64,000 nucleotides of DNA. Source: Deinandra increscens subsp. villosa. Lineage: Eukaryota; Streptophyta; Magnoliopsida; Asterales; Asteraceae. This document shows positions 33,449 through 42,105 of the stretch, one piece after another. The first letter of the stretch is position 1, and each line of letters starts with the position of its first letter. The translations under genes and the position numbers were made by a program. Under the pieces are notes generated by a model. That model was not told where the DNA came from. It saw nothing but the letters and a program-made list of their open reading frames with translations, and searched no databases. The DNA lies in NCBI GenBank assembly GCA_039602395.1, contig JBCNJP010000012.1:30924454-30988453 (forward strand), in the 5' to 3' direction.

Positions 33449-34488
33449 TCAGGGCACTCCTTTGGAGTCAGTGTAATTAACCATTTGAAGGACCATTTCT
33501 GGTTTTGGTTCAGATACATTCATATTTTGAATGTTGACTTTTGATCTCCAATTAGGTTGTTTTTGAGATTTAGAACTATTTATTGAGTTCTTTGCAGGTG
33601 AAAGTTTCTTTGGTGGAGATGTGACCTTTTTACCTTTTGGCTTGGCAACAGGTGTCCACTCAAGTTTTAATTTTGTATAAACCAATTGTTTCGTTTGAGT
33701 GACATCTTTTGTTTTTTCAATTACTGATTTGCCCTTAGGTTTAACAACATGTTTGACTTCAGGCATTTGCCTCTCACCAAATTCTTGTTTCATTTTGTCT
33801 TTTCTTTGATAAACTCCCTTAGGTTTGTAAGATGAGTTCGGAGTCTAGTCACATTCCACTTTTCTTCAACATGCTTTGTCACTGGAGCTTTTGTGTTCAA
33901 AAGCTTAGACTGTTGAGTCTTCATTGGTTCTAAACTCTGCTTCCCCTGAGACAAAGCTTGTTGTTTCTGATTTTTGTTTTCTCCTGCCATCATTTTCTGC
34001 AACATACTGGTTCGTGGGTTTTGCGGACAATATGGTTGATAAGGTCTATTTAAGCAATTTATAGCAAAATGTCCTGGTTTTCCACATTGAAAACAATTCA
34101 TAGGTCTAGGCCCATTTACATGACTACACAAATATGAACGCCTTGGGTAAGACGACTTCCACTCTGGCTTATCATCCCATTTGTGTATAACATGTTTTGT
34201 ATCCTTTTCAGGTTGTGTGATTAAACAAAATTGTTCTGATTTAGACTTGTTTGATCTATTAAAAGCCGACACAACCTGAGGATAAGCTACAAAGTCTTTG
34301 GGTTTAGTCTCACGTCCTACTTTAGTGTTAGGCACACGAATTTTAAAACCATGAATTGCATTACTAGAATTTGAAACATGTTTTAAGGACTTGGATACAA
34401 CTAATTGCATAGACCTAGACTCATTCAATTCAGACATTGATTCCAGTAGATCATCTTTAGGTAAATCAGAAACTACACTACTCGACAC
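33449..34488 (-). pseudogene. Copia linker with second zinc knuckle
   Basis: Two overlapping frames (232 and 114 codons). The first carries CFQCGKPGHFAINC at about 34055-34096, a CX2CX4HX4C retroviral zinc knuckle. It follows a basic region and is followed by a Lys/Gln-rich stretch. The second is strongly basic (KPKGKKVTSPPKKLSPAKN) and leads toward VMAWVP just before the protease. A second knuckle in addition to that in gag (35509-35550) is unusual in simple Copia elements. Confidence 0.7.
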
Positions 34489-34494
34489 ATGACA

Positions 34495-35175
34495 CTATTT
34501 AACTCTCAAACATTCTGCATCCTTCCCAGATACATCTTCAATACCTACTTCATCTGCACATGAAACAAAACTATCAGCAGGTCCAACATCATTGTTTAAT
34601 GACTCCTGGGAAGTACTTGATTTACAAGTGTCTGTCACAATTTTATCCTGGTAACCCAACCCATAAGACATGTGTTTCTCATTTTCTATTTCTTGAGGGG
34701 TCAAAGGTGTCACTCCTACCAGAACATTATCTAAGGGAGGTCCTATCTCATGTGTTCCTGATTCAGATCTGTCTATCTGATCCTCCTCAAAGATTATTCC
34801 TATTATATCTCTAGAGTTATCTTGAGGAACATTGTTCTTGCCCTTGTCTGGGAAACTAATTCCTATTCCACCCTTGTCCTTTCCCATTCTAACATCAGTT
34901 ATACAGGAGTTCAAAGATTTTCTAGCCTCAAACATTCTTTTGCTTTTCGTTTGATTCACATCAAATTTAACCTGCAACTCATTGTACTTATGTGTGATCT
35001 CATCTACCTGATTCCTAAGCTCAGCTATTTCTAACTTAGCATTGTCATACAGGAGACTTTTCTCAGTTGCCAGTTTTTTATATTTTACTATGTCTAGCTT
35101 TTGTGCTTTAACCTTCTCCTCATTCTTTAGCCATCTACCCTTAAATGAGCTCCTTTCACACTTAATCTCAAACAA
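34495..35175 (-). pseudogene. Copia gag extension, coiled-coil region
   Basis: 226 codons. The first 100 residues are a strong heptad-type helix (LDIVKYKKLATEKSLLYDNA, LEIAELRNQVDEITHKYNEL), likely a coiled coil used in particle assembly. The rest is acidic and disordered. It connects the gag at 35242 with the second zinc-knuckle part; frame breaks exist on both sides. Confidence 0.65.
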
Positions 35176-35241
35176 TTCTATCTCATAATTTTTACATATT
35201 TGTCTAAGTCCAGGAATTATGCGAGCACAAGTAGGATCTAT

Positions 35242-36666
35242 TCATACCTTGAGGTTATCAACTTCAGCTGCAAAGGCTTCCTTATCTTCCACCAGATCCT
35301 CTTCAGCTTTTTCTTCATCAGTCACAACAAATGCATGCTCTTCATCCTCATCCCTTTCCATAGCAGCAATCATTGCATGAGACATGCTAAACTCTTTCAA
35401 CTGAGGTGTCCAATCATAACCACCACCTTCCTGAACAACCAATGCCTTTGCCTCTCCCTTTCCTTCACCTGCTTTCCTTTCTTCTCCCCTTTCTCTCTTC
35501 GGCTTGCTGCACTCTCTTGGGAAATGCCCATACTCGTCACAGTTGTAGCACCTCAGCTTGCTTTTGTCAAACCCCATCCTGATCTTGTCTTGATCTTTCC
35601 ACACATTTCTCCCTGTCTTTGCCATGAACTTCTTTGCTCTGAAGACCGCCATAGCCATCTGCCATGACACATCTAACATCTCTACATCTTCAGGATTTAT
35701 CTGGTTTAGCTCACCCGATAACATATCAGTAGGCACAAGAGTTCCGGCCATGAGAGCATGGTAACTGTTCATAAAACCCATACCGAGAGCAAAATTGGGA
35801 TTATTTGTAGCATCAGGGTTGACGCCTCCACTTGAACTTCCTTGAGGTTGTGCCACAAAAGCAGTTGACTTTGCGACAGAGCTTGGTCCACTCCCAGTTG
35901 ACTTTCCATCTTGCTTAGTCTCCACATCTTCTGACAACAGTGCTTGATTCAGTTTTCCTGCCAAACTAAGAGAGCTTATATGGTTTAACTCTCTCTGCTT
36001 GTCATCAATTAGTTTGGACTTGAGTTTGTTGATCAACTCATCAAGAGATAGTTCACCCAGCTTGTTGTTGTCCTTAATGATAGAGATGTTGGTGTTCCAA
36101 GATTTGGGTAAACTATTCAACAGTTTCAGATTCTTGTCTTCCTTGTCTGGTTCAACATTGTAGCTGGACATTTCAGCCATCAGAGACACAAACCTCTGCA
36201 CCTGTGCTTCAAAGGATTCACCTTGTACATGGTTGAACAGATTCAACTTTTTCTTCAGCATTTGCTTACGACTTGCCTTTATGTCAGGATTTCCTTCATA
36301 TGCAACAATCAAAGCATTCCAGAGTTGCTTAGCAGTCTTGCAGTGCTTAAATCCTTGAGCAATGTCTGGTGTCAGTGCCATAGTCATGATGGCAAATGCT
36401 CTTTCGGCTTTGTTGTATCTTTCCCAATCATCATCATCATACTCATCTTCCGTCTTAACCTTCCCTGCATTAACTCCTTCTGAGTGAGTAGGTGTGAATG
36501 GTCCATGAATTACTGCTCTCCAAAGTCTTAGGTCAAGACTCTTCAAGTGGTTTTCAAACCTATATTTCCATTCCAGTAAGTTATCCGCCGAGGTGAGTCT
36601 AGGTGGGCGAGTGATGGATCTAATCTCAAAATCCAACTTCTGATACATACTTGGTTCGAAATCCAT
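35242..36666 (-). CDS. Copia gag polyprotein, 474 aa
   Basis: It starts MDFEPSMYQKLDFEIRSITR. The capsid-like UBN2 region covers residues 25-240, with NLLEWKYRFENHLKSLDLRLW, QLWNALIVAYEG and FNHVQGESFEAQVQRFVSLM. A zinc knuckle CYNCDEYGHFPREC follows at residues 373-386 (35509-35550). The C-terminus is acidic and ends LKV at a stop (35239-35241), after which the reading continues in another frame as a coiled coil. Gag packages the element RNA in cytoplasmic particles. The start is favoured by the preceding leader and a full-length capsid region. Confidence 0.85.
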   Translation of the reverse strand: MDFEPSMYQKLDFEIRSITRPPRLTSADNLLEWKYRFENHLKSLDLRLWRAVIHGPFTPTHSEGVNAGKVKTEDEYDDDDWERYNKAERAFAIMTMALTPDIAQGFKHCKTAKQLWNALIVAYEGNPDIKASRKQMLKKKLNLFNHVQGESFEAQVQRFVSLMAEMSSYNVEPDKEDKNLKLLNSLPKSWNTNISIIKDNNKLGELSLDELINKLKSKLIDDKQRELNHISSLSLAGKLNQALLSEDVETKQDGKSTGSGPSSVAKSTAFVAQPQGSSSGGVNPDATNNPNFALGMGFMNSYHALMAGTLVPTDMLSGELNQINPEDVEMLDVSWQMAMAVFRAKKFMAKTGRNVWKDQDKIRMGFDKSKLRCYNCDEYGHFPRECSKPKRERGEERKAGEGKGEAKALVVQEGGGYDWTPQLKEFSMSHAMIAAMERDEDEEHAFVVTDEEKAEEDLVEDKEAFAAEVDNLKV

Positions 36667-37206
36667 TACGAAAGCTTAGGGAACTCAAATCTAAAGTCCA
36701 AACGTTCTAAAAGCGAGATTACGATAAGAACCACCTGATTATGATCGTAAACACTTGATTACGATCGTGAACTCCTAATTACGATCACACCAAAGTTGCA
36801 AACACAAAACCGACAAACGGAATCGTAAACACGATTACGATTACCCGATTACGATCAACACAAATCGTAAACTCCCGTTTCCGATAATAAAATGTCGTAA
36901 AGTTCAATTTCGATCCAACAAAGTCGTAAACTCCGATTACGACACAAGTACAGTCGTAAACACTTAACACCGGATCGTAAACACAATGAAATCGCAGTCT
37001 TGAACTCGTAAACACGATGATGATGAAGATCTTCAACCGCAGAAGTTGTAAACACCGAAAAACCCAGAAAACCTGATCGTAAATACGAAGAACAGCAGCA
37101 GCAGATCTCATAAACACCAAATAGCCTTCAAATCTTCAAACACCAACACTTTAACCCAGAAAGCAGCTTGAATCAATATCGTGTGAGCCTCGAATCACAG
37201 ATTCTT
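36667..37206 (-). promoter_or_regulatory. Copia leader with repeated TCGTAAAC motif
   Basis: Between the primer binding site and the gag start. About eight copies of a GATCGTAAACAC-like motif (sense strand GTGTTTACGATC) are spread over 36740-37090 with irregular spacing. The same motif recurs before the extra ORF at 28310-28990. Confidence 0.7.
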
Positions 37207-37219
37207 GGCTCTGATACCA
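37207..37219 (-). promoter_or_regulatory. Primer binding site for initiator Met tRNA
   Basis: On the minus strand TGGTATCAGAGCC, a 13-base perfect match to the 3' end of plant initiator-Met tRNA as known for most plant LTR elements. It lies 2 bases from the LTR edge. Confidence 0.95.
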
Positions 37220-37221
37220 AT

Positions 37222-37608
37222 TGTAGGTCCGAGAACCAACCAAGAACACGATATCAAATCACAAACGAGTGCGGAATCCTCGTATGTGATTGATTCAAGA
37301 AGCAAGTAGAAGAAATAGATTAGATCTAAGATAAAGATCTAATCTTGAATGAAAATCACTACTAACTTGAAGCAATCGAAACTGATCGGAAACACTAGAG
37401 AGAGCGTGAATCGTAAAAATGTATTTCCAAAGCTTAGATAATCATAAACATGAGGTGGTATTTATACCACCTCTTACAAACCCTTGGGCCAATCATAAAC
37501 TCTAACAAGCCCAATCATAAACATAAATAATCGGCCCACATGGCCTAAAACATAAACTAAATAAGCCCAAAAACTAATGTTCATGCCTCTAAAATAACTA
37601 GCCCAACA
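37222..37608 (-). repeat. 5' LTR of the Copia element
   Basis: 387 bp with TG...CA ends. Partner of 25118-25504, with about three substitutions between them. Confidence 0.95.
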
Positions 37609-37855
37609 CATCCAGCCAAAAGAGAATAGTGTCTTCGTCGTTAGGATCACCTAATTGATCGGAAAACATCGACTTAATTAATTAATATATATATATAAAT
37701 GTTTAACATGATCAAATAATCAAATGATTGGTATAAAGAAAAAGAAACGTACTAAGTAAGGGAGAGTTTGTAGGCAACACATAGTCCCTACACTTTACGT
37801 TCAACCAGGCTCGGTACAACGCCAGTTCTTCCTGCTGGGTCTATTCTTCTGCCAT
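37609..37855 (-). pseudogene. SANT/Myb-like gene, 5' part
   Basis: An ATG at 37853-37855 begins MAEE, then an in-frame TAG (37841-37843) is followed by TQQEELALYRAWLNVKC, the usual start of plant SANT-like trihelix-type proteins. An AT-rich, intron-like block (about 37673-37752) precedes MFSDQLGDPNDEDTILFWLD. That reaches the insertion point at 37614 and continues exactly in frame into VNIKFHIAMERS at 25112. The stop, doubtful splice phase and Copia insertion all make it a pseudogene. Confidence 0.6.
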
Positions 37856-38299
37856 CTTGATCGAAGAGTATAAATTGGATGGGGAGAAAGAAGAGTGTGT
37901 GAAATTGGTGGTCTAATTTACTGGTTTATTGATTAACTTGTTTATATAGAGTGGTTGAAGGTTTTAAAATTTCAAAATAACAACGGAAAAGTGAAATTAG
38001 CCGTGACTAGTTACATCACCTGTTTGGGTTCATAAAATTTCCAAAATAAACGGTCAAAAAGTAACGGAATAAGGACTCGAACACGGAACATGATATGTTA
38101 ATCAAAAGCGCTTCTAACACCCGAGCAGCACCCTGAGTTAGAAGCTAATTTTTATTTTAATTTATTATAATATGATTCTAACTGGGCCCGCTAAATTCTA
38201 AAAGAGGCTGGGTAAATTGGAGCGGATTCAATTAAACATTAGAGCGAATTCAATTGAAAATTTACCGCTTCTCATTTCTCCATTGCTCATTAATCGCAT

Positions 38300-38890
38300 A
38301 ATTTTCCTAAACAACTGACCTGAGTTGTCCGGAACAACTCTATTTCCTACCCGGATGAACTATAACCTTCCTGGTGAACTGAAACTATTTTCTTATTGTT
38401 TTAATTTCGGATGAACTGTAACTTTCTTGAACAACTGACCTGAATTGTCCGGAACAACTCTATTTTCTATCCGGATGAACTATAACCTTCCTGGTGAACT
38501 GAAACTATTTTCTTATTGTTTTAATTCCAGATGAACTGTAACTTTCCTGAACAACTGACCTGAGTTGTCCGGAACAACTCTATTTTCTATCCGGATGAAC
38601 TATAATCTTCCTGGTAAACTGAAACTATTTTCTTATAGTTTTAATTCCGAATGAACTGTAACTTTCCGGAGCAACTGACCTGAGTTGTCCCGAACAACTC
38701 TATTTTCTATCCGGATGAACTATAACCTTCCTGGTGAACTGAAACTATTTTCTTATTGTTTTAATTCCGGCTGAACTGTAACTTTCCTGATAAACTGACA
38801 TGACTTGTCCGGAACAACTTTATTTGATTTCGGAAGAACTATAACCTTCCTATTCCTAATGAACTCTCCTGATGAACCTACTATGAATTT
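38300..38890. repeat. 120-bp tandem repeat, about five copies
   Basis: The phrase AACAACTGACCTGAGTTGTC starts at 38311, 38431, 38551, 38671 and (diverged) 38791, exactly 120 bp apart. Each unit contains CCGGATGAACTATAACCTTC. The array lies about 2.7 kb from the right end of the CACTA element and shares its core with the intron repeats at 11190-11560. Confidence 0.95.
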
Positions 38891-38907
38891 CAGGTTGAAA
38901 AGGAGAT

Positions 38908-39213
38908 GGCGGGATCCCCATAAATTACAGAGATTATAATTAAGACGTTGCCAATGAGGAATTTAGTACGGTAGTTTTTCCTCACAACGATAATGTATTG
39001 CTGCCCGTAGATCTACGTGACAATGTTTACCATAGAGTTGCCTGTACTGGAATGATATTACATAAAAACCGATTAATTGATCATTGGTTTTTTGTCTTTA
39101 TGTATTCTGAAATATTATGGATCTTAATTTTGAGTCAAGTGTTTCCTTTTTTTTATTGTGCCTGCAGGTCTCCTCTCTTTGACCAAACCAGAGTCAATAA
39201 AAGTAAAAAATAA
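38908..39213 (+). pseudogene. Coding-like remnant after the 120-bp array
   Basis: The frame reads MAGSP, then stops and resumes as DVANEEFSTVVFPHNDNVLL, LPVDLRDNVYHRVACTGMIL before becoming random. The uninterrupted, biased stretch (about 38942-39060) looks like an exon of a protein gene. It may be part of the second CACTA gene, given its position, but I do not recognise TNPD motifs in it. Confidence 0.35.
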
Positions 39214-40235
39214 ACAAACAAAATCAACTACTGCTTTAACAAACACAATTACATATATAATCCAAAAGGTGTGATTCCATTAATACACTGATTCTATAAA
39301 ATTACAACTGAAAAACTACTAACTTAAAAGGGAGAAGAAGCGGCTGAAGACAAATCCCTCTTTGCTTTCTCACATGGTGCACTAGAAAGATTGTCTGAAT
39401 CATCATAACGGCTACTTGCTGCTGATCAAGTGAAAAGAGACAACAAGTCCCTCTTTTCTTTCTCACATGCACTTGCTTCAGATCAAAAAGGAGAAGAAGT
39501 TGTTGAAGAAAAATTGGGTTTATGGGGCCAAAAGGGAGAAAAGCACCTGAAGAATACAAGTGCTGCAAACCTGAACATGTGCCCTTACTGCTGTCTGTTA
39601 TAAAATTATACAATAACTTAAATTCTGCTCTCAGTAATATGAACCATAAGAGACTCCTCGTCTCCATGGTTTCTACAATAACGTAAAATTTGCTCCCAGG
39701 AGATACAGAGTGCAATATTTCCTTGCACAAGAAAAAATTATCAAATCTGAGACGCAGTTTTCAATCGAATTTTAGTGGTGAAGATGATAACTTACTGTTT
39801 TCCACATACGGATGATGCCAATTCCACATTTTTTAATGGCGATGATGGACGAAAAACAGAGAGGGAGAGACTGGGAGAAAAGAGCATGGTGGAGATGATG
39901 ATGAAAACTGATACAAAGATAAGTCTATATCGATACTCGAAGGGCGTGGTAGATGGAGATTTAAATGATAAAGTAAATGAAAAAGTAAATGAAATAGTAA
40001 TGATTACAAGCGCCGTCGACCATTGGTCTTCTTTTAGCCACCCAAAATTAATATATCGTGATCATTTGTCATAATTTGTCACGCAAACAATGTTATGAGT
40101 GGTCATATCACAAGATAATCAAACATGATAAACATATATAACCATCATATATTCAATTCTAACTACTAATATCATAACAAAATAAACATATAAAATATTG
40201 TTCTTAATTTGTTCATAAACATATACATCAATTAA
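39214..40235. other. Uncertain stretch near the CACTA right end
   Basis: A 142-codon minus-strand frame (39302-39730) and a 99-codon plus-strand frame (39775-40074) exist, but neither shows a domain. The first contains two diverged copies of TCCCTCTTTNCTTTCTCACATG-like sequence near 39354 and 39450. I regard both frames as unproven. Confidence 0.4.
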
Positions 40236-40620
40236 CTAATAATCCGGATCACTGCAATCTTCGGATATGTATCCTGATTTTGCATCGTCATCATCATCAT
40301 CACGTCCTTCTTCAATCCGACCACTGTTTGTAGGATCTTGAACCCAATCGGCCACCGTATCCTTCACCTTTCGTTGAATGTCATTCCCGGAATCATTCCC
40401 ATCTTTGTTAATCAGGAGAATTTCACTCAATTTTTTGAGAAAGTTCATAACATAAGATCCCACAATTTCATTCACCGAATTTTTTTTACTCTCTTTTGTG
40501 TTCATGTATTTCATTTCAATCTGGGTAATAGAACTTAAATACTCCCAAGATTGAACAATTTAATCTTCATCTTCTTCATCGTCTTCATCTTCTTCGGATA
40601 CAAATTCATTGAATTTTGTA
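40236..40620 (-). pseudogene. Acidic protein remnant
   Basis: The frame of 92 codons (from 40514) includes SYVMNFLKKLSEILLINKDG and ends in an acidic tail, GRDDDDDDAKSGYISEDCSD. Upstream in the same direction (about 40560-40620) another acidic segment (FVSEEDEDDEEDED) ends at a stop. The two may be parts of one decayed accessory gene of the CACTA element. No family recognised. Confidence 0.4.
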
Positions 40621-40974
40621 TTAAGGACACAAAATAATTATGTTGCCTCAACAGAGTAGGCAAAACAATTAGGAATCTTCTGCGCATGGAGTTGCCTCAG
40701 GATGTTCTCATCGTTTTTTTAATAACAGATTTGTGGGACTTGAAATATCTTCTTCTCCTGTTACTGTAAACCAAAAAAATACGATTATTCTTCACATACC
40801 AGTAATTAAGGGAGCGTTGATTATCGGCCATTTGATACCAGAATTAGTGTAGAGAATTTGAGATCAAAAAAGGGATGGCGGTAAAGGAAAATAACAATGA
40901 TGATGATATATAGGGTAGCAGATTTGAACACGCTCGAATTGGTGTAAACGAAAAAAGCACGTTGTTTTAGAGGG
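40621..40974. other. Stretch before the right subterminal array
   Basis: No supported gene. It probably contains the promoter side of the minus-strand acidic remnant. Confidence 0.35.
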
Positions 40975-41600
40975 AAACAAATCGTCTCTTTTTCGCCACG
41001 TGTTTAATATTTTACCGTGACCATAAAATAGATTTTTGTCACTCACAACCTACCATTTAGTTACGGTTAATATATGTGGTCATAGATAATAGATTTTTGT
41101 CACTCACAACCTACTATTTAGTCACACAACCTAATAACAGTGGTCATATGTACTAGCTTTTAGCCACATAACTAATTAAAAACAGTGGTCATTGCTCACA
41201 TTTAGCCACGCATAATATATACTTAATAGTTTTGTTTTTTTTTAATTTACTAAGTAATAAAATCTACTCTTCTGTCACACAACATTATTTAAGCGTGTCC
41301 ATACATTTCTTTTTGGTCACATGAATAAAAAATCATAAAAATTATGTGGCCGTTTGGTGCATTTCACCACTCTTTTTTAAGTGTGACAAATAAGTGTCAA
41401 ATGTTTTTGTAAAACAGTGGCTAAAGCCACTGCACCTGATTGTTGTTGTCACATAAACAAAAAAATACGTGGCTAAAAGGGTCCAAAGGCTATATATTTG
41501 GTAACGGGTATAAAATAAAAACTAGTGTTTCTTACCTTTAGCCACGTTTTTTTTTAAATCGTGACTAGGTGTTTTTAAAACAATCGTGGCTAAAGCCACT
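40975..41600. repeat. Right subterminal array of the CACTA element
   Basis: Repeated GTGGTCAT, TAGTCACA and GTGGCTAAAGCCAC motifs (the last an inverted pair) form a looser array than on the left. The final copy runs directly into TTTTGACGTAGTG. Confidence 0.85.
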
Positions 41601-41616
41601 TTTTGACGTAGTGAGA

Positions 41617-42097
41617 AATATTGAATTGTTAAATAACGCAAACTATAGGTATTTTTAACATAAAGTTTTCATGAATATGTTTAAGGTTTAACACTTGAAT
41701 TGCTTAGACCAGTTCTCATCTGGCATTTTATACCCTGATTAAATTTAAACTTATATTCTGATTGCAAGTATTTTAAATAAATTACGATCGCTAAAAGTAC
41801 ATCTAGAAAGATTTATTATCTCTTTATATATTAAATCACCATAATTCGCAATAGATTCAAAAAGGTCAGGTTTAAACTGCATAAACATAACTAATTTTGT
41901 TATTAACTAACTATATGCGTAAAACGTGCTCACAATTTCCATTTTCCATGAGAAACGTTGACATTTACAAGATCCGGCCATGCGTTCGATCCATACCATG
42001 TATAATATATATAGTTCACGTGTTCTGCGATTCTCAATTTATTTATTTAGTTTTTATATAGAGAAAATTTCACAAAAAGGTAACCAAGTTTTAAAAG
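41617..42097. other. AT-rich flank between CACTA and hAT elements
   Basis: No coding or structural feature recognised. Confidence 0.5.
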
Positions 42098-42105
42098 TGT
42101 TTCAA

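Larger units (their letters stand above)
25118..37608 (-). mobile_element. 12.5-kb Copia retrotransposon with extra ORFs after pol
   Basis: It is bounded by two 387-bp LTRs that differ at only about three positions and by a 5-bp target duplication. Reading leftward: 5' LTR, primer binding site, leader with TCGTAAAC repeats, gag, a long coiled-coil/linker with a second zinc knuckle, protease, integrase, reverse transcriptase, RNase H, a 2-kb spacer, two extra coding regions, polypurine tract and 3' LTR. Several frame breaks in gag-pol show that it is no longer autonomous. The lineage looks like the SIRE/Tork side of Copia by its AWVP...DSGCSRHMTG region, but I cannot place it exactly. The extra ORFs sit where SIRE-type elements carry an env-like gene. 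Confidence 0.9.
8876..41613. mobile_element. CACTA (En/Spm-type) DNA transposon, about 32.7 kb with nested insertions
   Basis: The left end CACTACGTCAAAA (8876-8888) and the right end TTTTGACGTAGTG (41601-41613) are perfect 13-bp inverted ends starting with CACTA. They are flanked by the 3-bp duplication AGA (8873-8875 and 41614-41616). Both ends carry dense subterminal GTGGCC or GTGGCT repeats, as expected for transposase-binding regions of this superfamily. Inside is a TNPA-like gene on the minus strand with several stops. I do not see an intact TNPD transposase, so the element looks non-autonomous now. Much of its length comes from a nested Copia (12.5 kb), a tandem array (2.2 kb) and gene-fragment regions. 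Confidence 0.85.

Noticed and set aside
37205..37221. tRNA gene
   Set aside because: The tRNA-like match is only the primer binding site of an LTR element; no cloverleaf surrounds it. The same holds for 8365-8376 and 47930-47942.
39302..39730. 142-codon minus-strand frame near the CACTA right end
   Set aside because: Hydrophobic, repeat-containing translation without recognisable domain; not enough to call a gene.
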